From contig JASBSR010000041.1 in assembly GCA_030148865.1 (NCBI GenBank), positions 1 through 64,000 on the forward strand: a DNA stretch of 64,000 nt, given 5' to 3'. Of the stretch, positions 1 through 8,428 are shown piece by piece; the first letter of the stretch is position 1; the number at the start of each line of letters is the position of its first letter. The notes under the pieces were generated by a model. That model did no database searches, was not told where the DNA came from, and saw only the letters and a list, made by a program, of their open reading frames with translations. Source of the DNA: Gammaproteobacteria bacterium. GTDB lineage: Bacteria; Pseudomonadota; Gammaproteobacteria; SZUA-229. The translations under genes were made by a program, and so were the position numbers.

Positions 1-22
1 GCTTGCTTGCTTGCTTGCTTGC
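1..22. repeat. Tetranucleotide GCTT tandem repeat
   Basis: The window opens with five copies of GCTT followed by GC, running straight into GCAAGC, so the end of the tract can also pair as a short palindrome. It lies downstream of the RpoN/GIY-YIG gene. Such tracts can vary in length by slippage, but nothing here ties it to a gene. Confidence 0.6.
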
Positions 23-96
23 GCAAGCCGGATTCCAGCCGGCGCCGGCGGTACTTCAACAACGGATCAAACATGGCTCTCCCGTTCCTTTTTGTT

Positions 97-1326
97 TTAC
101 GGACTCATGCGGTTGCACAGGGGGGGCGCACCGAAGGTTTCACAGAACACCCGGTACAACTCGCGCTCGACCCGTCGCCATCCTTCATCGATCAGGCGAA
201 ACCGTACTCGTGCAGCGCCGGCGACCACGCAGCGGTGCAGCAGCGCGTTACCGCTGCTTCCCCGCAGGTGATCCGCCAGGCGTTTATTCAGATCGCCACT
301 GGAACCTATGTAGACAACCGGTTGTGCACCTGACCCAGCCCCTTCTACCAACCCGCTCCACCTGTCCTCAATAGGGCACCCGCAAAGCGTGCGGATTTCG
401 TACACGCCCGGCTCCGGTGGAACAACCGAGCGTAACGCCTGCCGTGTCAGCGGGACCAGCGGTGAAAAGCCAGACGTGGCCGCCAGGTAATCCCGCCGCT
501 GCCCCCGACTTCGGTAATCGGGAATCGCCAGATCGTGCCGTATATTCGCCACCGTGCGGCGCGACACGTACGCACCGAATTCCTGTTCAATGCGTTCGGC
601 GATACCCCCATCCGTCAGCGGTTCCTGCAATAACCCTTGGAGCAACCAGGTTTTTTCCATTTTTAGCATATGGTCTACGTATTGGCAATGGAGCTTCCTC
701 GGCGTGGGGAACAATCCGCGCAGGGGGATGGTCTTGCCGCTTGGTAGAGCGATCGCCAACCCGCGCACCAGGCGGGAGAGCCTCCCCGGGTCGGCCACGA
801 CTGAAAGAGCCGGGTTGGACCGCAACCGGGCGGAAACGGCCGCCTGGCTGAGTGGCTTGAGCGCCAGGGGCTGCCCGGTGCGCAGGTATTCCGCCTGGAA
901 CTCAAGCACCGCCTGCATCAGTGCATGGGTGAGCCGGCTGCGGCTGTTGATCAGCCGCAGCCGCCGAAACGTTCCTGCCACATCATCCGGTGAAGCTGGA
1001 TCGGTGGATAATTGCTTGATGGCTTCCTCATCAAAATGGTACTCCCGCGCATAGCTGGCATGGCGATAAACGAATTCGAGCCCTCGTCTGGTCTTACACA
1101 CCTCGCCCAGTACCGCTGCGGGACGTGACCGCGAGTGACCATCCTCCGCAACCTGCGCCCCCTGTAACCAGGCGGGAATCACGGCCGGCCGAAGGGCGGC
1201 GAATTCAGTCGAGGCCTCCAGCCTTCGCACCAGACGTTCGAACCTCTGGAGCGGCAACTCAAGGAAACGGGCGAATACAATCTTGCCCAGCAATTCGGCA
1301 TCGATATTCTTTCTTGTTCTTTTCAC
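97..1326 (-). CDS. RpoN-like DNA-binding protein fused to GIY-YIG nuclease domain
   Basis: Two recognisable parts are joined. Residues about 125-275 resemble the core-binding end and DNA-binding domain of sigma-54: a stretch with EFQAEYLRTGQ and LKPLS, like the segment where sigma-54 reads F-x5-LKPL, and then SRRTVANIRHDLAIP, which closely resembles the RpoN box (ARRTVAKYRE). Residues about 305-405 look like a GIY-YIG endonuclease: PGVYEI, VVYIGSSGDLNKRL, a candidate catalytic Glu in VERELYRVF and a terminal LCNRM. The open frame continues upstream to 1623, but its first 99 codons read through insertion-sequence remnants. A GTG at 1324-1326 (VKRTRKN) is the most likely start, giving 409 residues, although no good ribosome site precedes it. 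A glutamine-rich region I is not obvious. The cellular role is unknown; it could be a sigma-54 derivative, a transposon-type protein, or a nuclease that borrows promoter recognition. Confidence 0.62.
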   Translation of the reverse strand: MKRTRKNIDAELLGKIVFARFLELPLQRFERLVRRLEASTEFAALRPAVIPAWLQGAQVAEDGHSRSRPAAVLGEVCKTRRGLEFVYRHASYAREYHFDEEAIKQLSTDPASPDDVAGTFRRLRLINSRSRLTHALMQAVLEFQAEYLRTGQPLALKPLSQAAVSARLRSNPALSVVADPGRLSRLVRGLAIALPSGKTIPLRGLFPTPRKLHCQYVDHMLKMEKTWLLQGLLQEPLTDGGIAERIEQEFGAYVSRRTVANIRHDLAIPDYRSRGQRRDYLAATSGFSPLVPLTRQALRSVVPPEPGVYEIRTLCGCPIEDRWSGLVEGAGSGAQPVVYIGSSGDLNKRLADHLRGSSGNALLHRCVVAGAARVRFRLIDEGWRRVERELYRVFCETFGAPPLCNRMSP

Positions 1327-1473
1327 AAATGCACTACGGTGATTTTGATTAATGTGAATACTCCACCGACTAAAAACCGGTGGCCCCAGGTTACGGCTAA
1401 AGCCGGGTTGATCGGCCCTTCGGTCGATTGCTTCGCTATACCACTTCACTGCTGTCCCGTTAACTTTCACAGC

Positions 1474-1747
1474 AAGACCATCTGACTGGTTTTTCCTGAT
1501 GAGTTGCGGCTTCAAATGAGCCTGCTCGATCACGCGGTGTGTCCAGCTCAAAGCTGCCAGAAGGCGACTTAAGGGTCTTTCTGGTGGTGCCATTCTTGCG
1601 ATTAGGGTTTTCATCTGTATCAAGATGAGATTCGAGTTCCGCCTTGAGCGCCGCTTCAGTTAACTGCTGGATCAACGGGGTTAAAATGCCATCTTTGCCA
1701 GCGAGGTTCTGGCCATTTTGCAGCGCCTCAAGGGCTTTATTAAACAT
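1474..1747 (-). pseudogene. IS256-family transposase N-terminal fragment, frameshifted
   Basis: The protein starting at 1747 has the typical IS256-family N-terminus: NKALEALQNGQ, LTPLIQQLTEAALKAELE, NRKNGTTRKT, then GSFELDTPRDRAGSFE. Near 1512 one extra base shifts the frame. The expected continuation (PQLIRKNQ) appears in the neighbouring frame, and recognisable similarity stops soon after. The catalytic DDE core is missing, so this is dead. An AGAGG ribosome site precedes the ATG. Confidence 0.82.
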
Positions 1748-1805
1748 GTATCATTCCTCTTTTTTACTATATTAAAGAAATGACACAGAATTTCTAACAC
1801 TCCCC
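1474..1805 (-). mobile_element. IS256-family element remnant with left terminal repeat
   Basis: About 35 bp upstream of the transposase fragment, 1781-1805 reads on the minus strand as GGGGAGTGTTAG followed by AAATTCTGTGTCA, the usual terminal inverted repeat of IS256-family elements. No matching right end is visible. Only the left few hundred bases remain, abutting the RpoN/GIY-YIG gene. Confidence 0.75.
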
Positions 1806-1866
1806 AAACAAAACATTTGCGTTATTCGCGGACTAATATTTTCTGTGCTTTTCCAAAACACCACAT

Positions 1867-2532
1867 TCACGGCATAATGTCTACGAAGTCTTTCACCACT
1901 GAGTAGTGTCGAGTTTCCATTACTTCTTTCTGGCTATCGGGTTGCAGCACTGCCAGCAAATGGGCAATGCCGTAGGTTTCGGCACATTTCAGTACATCTA
2001 GATTATCATCAATCAAAAGTGTGTTCGCTGCCGTGAACTTTTCTACGTTCTGCAACTTTTGCCAGAAACCATTGTGTTCTTTCGCCATACCAATGTCATG
2101 CGCATTCACCATACGATGAAAATACTGATCCAGCCCGGTCTTGTGCATTTTTAATTTCAGACTTGCTGGATGGGCATTGGTGACCAGCACAACACGCTTG
2201 TTTGCCTTGCGCACTGCGGTGAGAAACTCTGGCACGCTGGCGTGTATCGCAATTTTATCTGCCACTTCGTGCTTGAGCTGTTCGATATCAAGCCCCAGCT
2301 CGCGCGTCCAGAAATCGACACAATACCAGTCGAGACTGCCCCGTACTCGTGTGTAATGCGGCATCAATACGGCATCGGCCTGGTCCCGACTCAGACCGTG
2401 TTTATCGGCGTAACATATCGGCACGTATTGCAACCAAAAATAATTATCAAAGTGCAAGTCCAGCAGGGTGCCATCAAGATCCAGCAGTACAGTGTCAATT
2501 GTGTTCCAGTCAGGCGACTCACTCATTGACAT
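1867..2532 (-). CDS. yrfG: HAD-family GMP/IMP nucleotidase YrfG
   Basis: This 221-residue haloacid dehalogenase-superfamily phosphatase has the nucleophile motif DLDGT at 18-22, a VTNAHP motif II, and a late acidic pair in LLIDDNLDVLK. The segment LDLHFDNYFWLQYVP and the WYCVDFWTRELGLDI region match E. coli YrfG, which dephosphorylates purine nucleoside monophosphates in the cytoplasm. It is divergent from cysQ with 70 bp between starts and lies outside the nif island. Assignment rests on full-length similarity to YrfG. Confidence 0.85.
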   Translation of the reverse strand: MSMSESPDWNTIDTVLLDLDGTLLDLHFDNYFWLQYVPICYADKHGLSRDQADAVLMPHYTRVRGSLDWYCVDFWTRELGLDIEQLKHEVADKIAIHASVPEFLTAVRKANKRVVLVTNAHPASLKLKMHKTGLDQYFHRMVNAHDIGMAKEHNGFWQKLQNVEKFTAANTLLIDDNLDVLKCAETYGIAHLLAVLQPDSQKEVMETRHYSVVKDFVDIMP

Positions 2533-2602
2533 CTCACAGGAACTAACTGGTTATTTGTAGTAGTATTCATACGCATCATTTTAGCAAAATTATATCTTTA
2601 TT

Positions 2603-3412
2603 ATGACTCAATCGCTCGATCTTGAATCCCTGTGTCGTGCATGCGTGAACATCGCCCGTCAGGCAGGTAGCAAAATACTCGAAATTTATAATAGTGAGTA
2701 CAGCATCCAGCACAAGGATGATAAATCCCCACTCACCGATGCAGATCTGGCTTCACACCACGTAATCGTCGCTGCACTCCGGGCATTAACGCCGGATATT
2801 CCGGTACTCTCGGAAGAATCGGCCAAACTGCCGTTCGCCGAGCGCTCGCGCTGGAATATATACTGGCTGGTCGACCCGCTCGATGGCACGCGTGAGTTCA
2901 TCAAGCGCAATGGTGAGTTTACCGTCAATATTGCTCTGATCGAACATCACAAAAGCGTGCTGGGTGTGATCCATGTGCCGGTGCTGGATGTGGATTATTA
3001 CGGCTGGCGTGATGGTGGCAGCTATAAAGCTGAACAGGCCGGGCCTGCGAGTGCGATTCAGGTCAAAAAACTCAATCGCGGAAGACTCACCGTCGCCGGC
3101 AGCCGCTCGCACGGCTCAGAAGACATGCAGCGTTATATGCAGAACCTTGGTGACGTCGAAGCCATCAGTATGGGCAGCTCGCTAAAATTCTGCCTTGTCG
3201 CCGAAGGCCGGGCTGACCTCTACCCTCGCCTCGGCCTGACCTCCGAATGGGATACTGCGGCAGCACAATGCATCGTCGAGCAAGCTGGCGGCTACGTCAC
3301 AAAAACCGATATGAATCCTCTGGAGTACAACACCAAAGACAGTCTGCTCAATCCGTTCTTTTTTGTGTTCGGCGACAACAGCGTCGACTGGTCACGCCAC
3401 CTCGATAAATAA
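2603..3412 (+). CDS. cysQ: 3'(2'),5'-bisphosphate nucleotidase CysQ
   Basis: The 269-residue protein belongs to the inositol monophosphatase superfamily. Metal-binding motifs are visible: the Glu pair at 71-72, DPLDGTREF starting at 91, and SEWDTAAA near residue 210. CysQ hydrolyses 3'-phosphoadenosine 5'-phosphate from sulfate assimilation to AMP. Length and motif spacing are standard. It is divergent from yrfG, a common gammaproteobacterial neighbourhood. Confidence 0.9.
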   Translation: MTQSLDLESLCRACVNIARQAGSKILEIYNSEYSIQHKDDKSPLTDADLASHHVIVAALRALTPDIPVLSEESAKLPFAERSRWNIYWLVDPLDGTREFIKRNGEFTVNIALIEHHKSVLGVIHVPVLDVDYYGWRDGGSYKAEQAGPASAIQVKKLNRGRLTVAGSRSHGSEDMQRYMQNLGDVEAISMGSSLKFCLVAEGRADLYPRLGLTSEWDTAAAQCIVEQAGGYVTKTDMNPLEYNTKDSLLNPFFFVFGDNSVDWSRHLDK

Positions 3413-3579
3413 CCTGCGCTCTAACGCGGTTGCCAGCTGTGACCAGCAACACGGCTGCAATCCAGATCAGGATCGATTTCACCAGTCACTCTGCAGACCA
3501 GGCTATACGCACCAGGGTTTACACCTGACTGATATCCTGTTAAACAATCTTTTGTCCAATACCGGCTCCTGGAGACAGT

Positions 3580-3756
3580 ATGGTCATCACCTTTTATGGT
3601 GTGCGCGAACCCGCTCCTGCCCGGGCCCGCCACGGTCAAATATGGCTGAGGGGGTATTCGCTGGTTTCACAGGTAGGCAGGCTTACTGCCGAAGGCATGC
3701 AGATTAAAATCAAAAAGCCGGTATTGGGTGGCGACACCCTGTTCGAAATCAGTTAG
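3580..3756 (+). CDS. Small hypothetical protein, 58 residues
   Basis: A short frame begins with ATG at 3580, preceded by GGAG seven bases upstream, and ends with TAG at 3754-3756 just before galE. The product starts MVITFYGVREPAPARARHGQ and ends in a Lys/Ile-rich tail (IKIKKP). I recognise no family. It fills most of the gap between cysQ and galE and has a ribosome site, but it could be a chance frame; the 160 bases before it look non-coding. Confidence 0.35.
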   Translation: MVITFYGVREPAPARARHGQIWLRGYSLVSQVGRLTAEGMQIKIKKPVLGGDTLFEIS

Positions 3757-3788
3757 CCTCATTATTAAACTTCTGGTCGCTTATTATT

Positions 3789-4769
3789 ATGAATATTCTT
3801 ATCGCTGGTGGTGCCGGTTATATCGGCTCTCACATGGTTAAAATGCTGGCCACCACTGGCCATCAGGTAGTCACACTCGACAATCTCAGCAAGGGTTATC
3901 GCGATGCCGTCAGGTACGGCGACCTCGTCGAAGCTGATCTCGGTGATCGTGCAGCACTCGATAGCGTTTTCAGCCAATACAAATTCGATGCCGTGATGCA
4001 TTTTGCAGCCTATATCGAAGTCGGTGAATCCGTGCAGCGGCCAGATAAATATTATCGTAACAATGTCTGCAACACACAGATTCTTCTCGACTCGATGATA
4101 AAACACAAAGTGCCATACTTCATTTTTTCATCAACGGCAGCCATTTTTGGCGAGCCGCAGTATACCCCTATTGATGAGTCTCACCCAAAAACCCCTATTA
4201 ACCCCTATGGTTGTTCAAAGCTAATGGTCGAACAAATATTGCAGGACTATGATCGCGCTTACGGACTTAAATCTACCTGCATGCGCTATTTCAATGCCGC
4301 TGGTGCCGACCCCGATGGTGAGCTAGGTGAGCGTCATAATCCCGAATCGCATCTAATCCCGCTGATCTTGCAAGCCGCTTCTGGCCGACGTGCAGACATT
4401 AAAGTATTCGGTCGCGATTACGCCACCGAAGATGGCAGCTGCGTGCGCGATTATATTCATATCAATGATTTGTGCAGTGCACACGCACTGGCCCTGAACC
4501 GCATGCAAAAAACGAATACCAGCGCGGCTTACAATCTGGGTAATGGCATGGGCTTTTCGGTACAGCAGGTGATTGCTGCCTGTAAGCGTGTTACGGGTAT
4601 AGACTTTACCGTTACCGATGCCGAGCGCCGCGCCGGTGACCCGGCGGTACTGGTTGCCGATTCCAAACTTGCGCAACAGGAACTTGGCTGGACGCCAGAA
4701 CGTAATTCACTCGACACCATTATTGACACTGCCTGGCGTTGGGAGCAAAACTTTCTCTGCAAATCCTGA
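3789..4769 (+). CDS. galE: UDP-glucose 4-epimerase GalE
   Basis: The 326-residue short-chain dehydrogenase/reductase-type epimerase starts with the NAD-binding motif GGAGYIGSH at 7-15. It has the catalytic SSTAA segment, with a Tyr-x3-Lys pair in NPYGCSKLMVE near residue 145, and the family motif YFNAAGADPDGELGE. It interconverts UDP-glucose and UDP-galactose for cell-surface polysaccharides. yadG follows three bases later, so the genes may be cotranscribed. Confidence 0.92.
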   Translation: MNILIAGGAGYIGSHMVKMLATTGHQVVTLDNLSKGYRDAVRYGDLVEADLGDRAALDSVFSQYKFDAVMHFAAYIEVGESVQRPDKYYRNNVCNTQILLDSMIKHKVPYFIFSSTAAIFGEPQYTPIDESHPKTPINPYGCSKLMVEQILQDYDRAYGLKSTCMRYFNAAGADPDGELGERHNPESHLIPLILQAASGRRADIKVFGRDYATEDGSCVRDYIHINDLCSAHALALNRMQKTNTSAAYNLGNGMGFSVQQVIAACKRVTGIDFTVTDAERRAGDPAVLVADSKLAQQELGWTPERNSLDTIIDTAWRWEQNFLCKS

Positions 4770-4772
4770 GCC

Positions 4773-5705
4773 GTGCTAATGCCATCAGTTATTTCAATTT
4801 CCAACCTGAGTAAAACCTATGCATCAGGCGTACAGGCCCTGAAGCGCGTCGACCTGGAAATCTACCAAGGTGAGATTCTTGCCCTGCTTGGCCCCAATGG
4901 TGCCGGTAAAACCACACTAATTGGAATCATCTGCGGCATTGTCACGCCATCTACCGGCATAGTGTTAACCGATGGTTACGACATCGTGCGCGATTATCGC
5001 ATGGCGCGCTCAAAAATTGGGCTGGTGCCACAGGAACTCGCCACCGACATGTTCGAAACCGTGTGGGATACGGTGAATTTCAGCCGTGGCCTGTTCGGCC
5101 TGGCACCAAATCATGCTTACATCGAAAGCGTATTGCAGCAGCTGAGCTTATGGGATAAACGCAAACAGGAAATCATGGCGCTATCCGGTGGCATGAAGCG
5201 CCGCCTGATGATCGCCAAGGCACTGGCGCACGAACCTGAAATTTTATTTCTTGATGAACCCACCGCCGGCGTCGACGTTGAACTGCGCCGTGATATGTGG
5301 CACATGGTACGCACCTTGCGCGAACAGGGCACAACGATAATTCTTACCACCCACTACATCGAAGAAGCCGAAGAAATGGCGGATCGCATCGGCGTAATCC
5401 GCAAAGGCGAAATGATTCTGGTCGAAGATAAAACCAGTCTGATGAAACAGCTCGGTAAAAAACAACTGAGCCTGCATTTGCAGCAACCGATGGCTGAAAT
5501 TCCCGAGGCACTCGCGCAATGGCAACTCAGCCTCGATGGAGAGGGTCATGACTTACTCTACACCTTCGATATGCACGATGAGCACAAAGGTATTTCATCA
5601 TTGCTGAAACGCATGAGCGAGCTGTCAATTAACTTTACCGACTTAAATACCAGCCAGAGCTCACTGGAAGAAATTTTTGTCGAACTGGTGAACGGTCAAC
5701 AATGA
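4773..5705 (+). CDS. yadG: ABC exporter ATP-binding protein, YadG family
   Basis: This is a 310-residue ABC ATPase with Walker A GPNGAGKT at 40-47, a Q-loop in GLVPQE, signature LSGGMKRR, Walker [10 protein letters not shown] and switch His in TTHY. The C-terminal extension is typical of YadG/NatA-type exporter ATPases. The listed start is GTG at 4773; an ATG two codons later (4779) is equally possible. The last codons overlap yadH, so the two form an ATPase-permease pair. Substrate is unknown. Confidence 0.88.
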   Translation: MLMPSVISISNLSKTYASGVQALKRVDLEIYQGEILALLGPNGAGKTTLIGIICGIVTPSTGIVLTDGYDIVRDYRMARSKIGLVPQELATDMFETVWDTVNFSRGLFGLAPNHAYIESVLQQLSLWDKRKQEIMALSGGMKRRLMIAKALAHEPEILFLDEPTAGVDVELRRDMWHMVRTLREQGTTIILTTHYIEEAEEMADRIGVIRKGEMILVEDKTSLMKQLGKKQLSLHLQQPMAEIPEALAQWQLSLDGEGHDLLYTFDMHDEHKGISSLLKRMSELSINFTDLNTSQSSLEEIFVELVNGQQ

Positions 5706-6505
5706 AACAACAACCCCAGGGGACAAAATCCACACCCAATCGTTTCAATCACCACGGTGTCTGGGCAATCTACAGGTTCGAGCTCGAACGCGCACGCCGC
5801 ACTTTATTGCAAAGCTTAATTACGCCGGTAATGACAACTTCATTGTATTTCGTGGTATTCGGTGCCGCCATCGGCTCACGCATGAACGAAGTCGACGGCA
5901 TCCCCTACGGCGCGTTTATCGTGCCAGGACTAATTATGCTGTCTTTGTTCACGGAAAGCCTGATGAACGCTTCGTTTGGCATACATTTTCCCAAGTTCAC
6001 TGGCACGATATACGAAGTGCTTTCTGCGCCGATCTCGGCGTTTGAAATTGCACTCGCCTATGTTGGCGCTGCCGCCACCAAATCGGTGATTCTCGGCCTG
6101 GTGATACTCGCCACTTCCACCCTGTTTGTACCAGTGAGCATTCTACATCCGGTGTGGATGGCGACCTTCCTGATATTAACGGCGACAACCTTCAGCCTGT
6201 TTGGTTTTATTATAGGTATCTGGGCAAAGGATTTTGAACAGTTACAGCTAATCCCGATGTTGATAGTCACACCGCTCACTTTTCTCGGCGGTGCGTTTTA
6301 TTCCATCAACATGCTGCCCGAAGCCTGGCGCTCAATCACTCTGTTCAACCCGGTGGTCTACTTAATCAGCGGCTTCCGCTGGAGTTTTTATGGTGTCAGC
6401 GATGTAGGACACAGCATCAGCCTGGCGATGACACTGGCTTTCCTGCTCATTTGCGTCGGCATCGTCTGGTGGATTTTTAAAACCGGCTATCGGCTCAAAC
6501 ATTAA
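5702..6505 (+). CDS. yadH: ABC exporter permease, YadH family
   Basis: The 267-residue ABC-2 type inner-membrane permease has about six hydrophobic segments and the conserved stretch [16 protein letters not shown]. It overlaps yadG by four bases. The gene is full length, but its last 78 bp are duplicated at 56207-56284 on the far side of the nif region, so its present 3' end may be a replacement brought in with the island (see findings). Confidence 0.9.
   Translation: MKQQPQGTKSTPNRFNHHGVWAIYRFELERARRTLLQSLITPVMTTSLYFVVFGAAIGSRMNEVDGIPYGAFIVPGLIMLSLFTESLMNASFGIHFPKFTGTIYEVLSAPISAFEIALAYVGAAATKSVILGLVILATSTLFVPVSILHPVWMATFLILTATTFSLFGFIIGIWAKDFEQLQLIPMLIVTPLTFLGGAFYSINMLPEAWRSITLFNPVVYLISGFRWSFYGVSDVGHSISLAMTLAFLLICVGIVWWIFKTGYRLKH
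6428..6505 (+). repeat. Left copy of yadH 3'-end direct repeat (putative att site)
   Basis: These 78 bp encode the last 25 residues of YadH plus stop. They match 56207-56284 in the same orientation at 72 of 78 positions. Upstream of the shared ATG the two sites do not resemble each other. The repeats enclose the whole nif region. Confidence 0.8.
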
Positions 6506-7143
6506 TGACTGCTATGTGTCTGCTATCTCCACCCGAAGCGAACTGTCATGAATTACTAATTTGACCATAAAATACCCTTGTATGGCTCTTACTAAGGCTT
6601 TATGACCAATATCGTTATTGCTTATCACAAATACTGGGTGTATGCCAAAAAGCGGCGTGGCTTATTAAAAATGCCAGAGATAATAAATATGAAATGAATA
6701 CCCCTTCTACTTATTTCACTGTTATTCAACTTCAACGCAATGGCGCTTAGAACCATACAAGTAGCTCAAACGGACGTAAAAATACGCCGTTTAGCAAAGC
6801 ATTAGTTGCCTTGAACACACCGGAGATGCGAATGAATGAGATAGATGTTTTTAACTATTAGCATCGAATCTTATTACAGCTATCATTTCTTTTGGTGTCT
6901 TTTCTTCAGAAAAGTAAAGACAAATTCATCGGGAACGAATTTGGACTGTGATAACAGACCCGAAAGTCAGATCATAAGGATGTGATCTGAAACGTAACTT
7001 GCTGCGGGTCAACCACCCGCGCTTTTGATTTTAAAATAACAAAAACATGGATCCCGGCTAAAAAACATATCGGGATGACGAGCAGGGGCATACGTTTCGG
7101 TTCGTATCTCTTTATTTGAATGCGTAGAAATTAAAATCTGCCG
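6506..7143. other. AT-rich non-coding stretch at left island edge
   Basis: No convincing gene is visible. The first 400 bases are AT-rich with many stops in all frames and may be decayed island-edge DNA. The last part carries one copy of a dispersed repeat (7021-7081). No sigma-54 site, tRNA or integrase relic could be recognised. Confidence 0.5.
7021..7081. repeat. Dispersed repeat copy A
   Basis: This 61-bp unit begins GCTTTTGATTT and contains ATCCCGGCT followed some ten bases later by CGGGATGAC, an imperfect hairpin. A second copy of equal length sits at 44819-44879 in the same orientation, also beside non-coding DNA. It looks like a small repetitive extragenic element. Confidence 0.6.
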
Positions 7144-7719
7144 TCAAGTTTCGGGGCCAAAACAGTTGTCATAATCCGCACACACTTCACACGAGGGTGC
7201 ACGGCAGGTGTAGATACCTTCGGTAATACAAAGCTGTTTGTAGATAAATTTCTTCCATTTCATATTATTGATATTACGCTCGGCCAGTGTTGGAAAATTA
7301 TGCAGCATCAAAGCACTCAGTTGATCCCGTGACCATAGCCCCATGTCCTGCCAGAGATGATCTGAACCCTGGCACGATCTTGACACGATCCCTGCCATCC
7401 ATATTTCAGATTCGCACATGCCCGCACGGTTTTCCACTAACAGTTTGTAGACATCATCATATTCATCCGCACGCATGCTATCGTTGCGTCGCCCAGGCTG
7501 GTAGAACGCCTGAACGCCAAGACCGGGAAAAAGCTGTGCGAGCATGGCACTGAACACTTCGGGTGAAAATCCAAAGCAATCCGGCAATACACCCATGCCC
7601 GCATGCCAGCTTGCCAGCATGCAGGCGAAGACATCATCATTGCCTCCACCTGCCGCATGGCGCCTGATCCTCTCATATTCGATGAGAATAGAATCGCGGT
7701 TGTCTACCCTGTCGAGCAT
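7144..7719 (-). CDS. nifQ: NifQ, molybdenum donor for FeMo-co synthesis
   Basis: The 191-residue protein ends with the NifQ cysteine motif C-x4-C-x2-C-x5-C (CRAPSCEVC then DYDNC), which in known NifQ holds a Mo-Fe-S cluster used to deliver molybdenum to NifEN/NifH. The frame could open at 7785, but the ATG at 7717-7719 (MLDRVDNRDS) starts eight bases after the fesII stop and fits family lengths. It is the last gene of the nifB operon, as in Azotobacter. Confidence 0.88.
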   Translation of the reverse strand: MLDRVDNRDSILIEYERIRRHAAGGGNDDVFACMLASWHAGMGVLPDCFGFSPEVFSAMLAQLFPGLGVQAFYQPGRRNDSMRADEYDDVYKLLVENRAGMCESEIWMAGIVSRSCQGSDHLWQDMGLWSRDQLSALMLHNFPTLAERNINNMKWKKFIYKQLCITEGIYTCRAPSCEVCADYDNCFGPET

Positions 7720-7727
7720 TTTCTGTC

Positions 7728-8078
7728 TCAGTACTCGACCAGAATATCCTCGTCGCGAGGTATAAACTGGCAGGCTAAGCGCCATTCGCTGGGCAGGTCA
7801 TTGACAATCAAGGCTTCCAGATCGTCCTTGCTCAGCTTGCCGAGTTCGCGCAGTACAGTTTTCTCCTTTTCGGTCAGGTGATACCCCATCGGCGACTTTT
7901 GCTGGTCCACATTGGTTACGCGAATCACGCAGCTACCGCATTCACCGTCTTCACACTCGAACTGCACTGGTATCTTGTTTTCCTTCGCGATTTTCAACAC
8001 CGTTTCTGTGTGGCTGCCAGCAACAGCATACACCGTCTTATCCTTAAATTGCGGATTAGAAAAATTGATTGTAGGCAT
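7728..8078 (-). CDS. fesII: Shethna protein II, nitrogenase-protective [2Fe-2S] ferredoxin
   Basis: The 116-residue protein closely resembles Azotobacter FeSII along its length: the FECEDGECGSC centre (Cys42, 47, 50), RLACQ (Cys103) and a C-terminus of DEDILVEY. FeSII binds oxidised nitrogenase MoFe and Fe proteins under oxygen stress and forms a reversible inactive complex, so-called conformational protection. The ATG at 8078 is preceded by GGGAGAA; the upstream extension of the frame to 8153 is not needed. It sits between a second [2Fe-2S] ferredoxin and nifQ in the nifB operon. Confidence 0.87.
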   Translation of the reverse strand: MPTINFSNPQFKDKTVYAVAGSHTETVLKIAKENKIPVQFECEDGECGSCVIRVTNVDQQKSPMGYHLTEKEKTVLRELGKLSKDDLEALIVNDLPSEWRLACQFIPRDEDILVEY

Positions 8079-8103
8079 GGTAAATTCTCCCGTAGTAGTA
8101 TCG

Positions 8104-8388
8104 TTAAGCAGGCTTGACTGTACAGTCGCCCAGAATCTGTGCCTGACAGGCAAGTCGTTGATGTCTGCCTGCCATATTGTCTTTCAGCACCTTGTCCTCC
8201 AGAACCGTCGGATTACTCAAATTGTTCCAGCCGTCAGTGACTTCCATCATGCAGGTACCGCAATCGCATTCACGACAGCCGTAGATAATGCCGGAACCGA
8301 TTTTCTCCGACAGTTCAATGACACGTGTTCCTACCGGTACGCTCACAGTCAGGTCAATGTCCTGAAAAGTGACTTTAGCTTTAGCCAT
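8104..8388 (-). CDS. nif-linked [2Fe-2S] ferredoxin, FdxD-like
   Basis: This is a 94-residue plant-type ferredoxin with Cys38-x4-Cys43-x2-Cys46 and Cys81 (RLACQAQ). An extra Cys41 lies inside the cluster loop and another Cys near the end. Small ferredoxins of this kind are frequent in proteobacterial nif clusters (sometimes called FdxD), where a role in electron supply or oxygen protection has been suggested. It lies 25 bp upstream of fesII and 40 bp downstream of fprA in one operon. Confidence 0.8.
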   Translation of the reverse strand: MAKAKVTFQDIDLTVSVPVGTRVIELSEKIGSGIIYGCRECDCGTCMMEVTDGWNNLSNPTVLEDKVLKDNMAGRHQRLACQAQILGDCTVKPA

Positions 8389-8428
8389 AATATTCTCCAG
8401 TGATGTTTAAAATAGTTAGCGGGCCGGG

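Noticed and set aside
3-851. Several plus-strand frames over the RpoN/GIY-YIG gene
   Set aside because: They lie antisense to a gene with two recognisable domains and show no family features of their own.
1327-1623. N-terminal 99 codons of the long frame ending at 97
   Set aside because: They translate the frame-shifted IS256 remnant and spacer rather than conserved protein; the GTG at 1326 is a better start.
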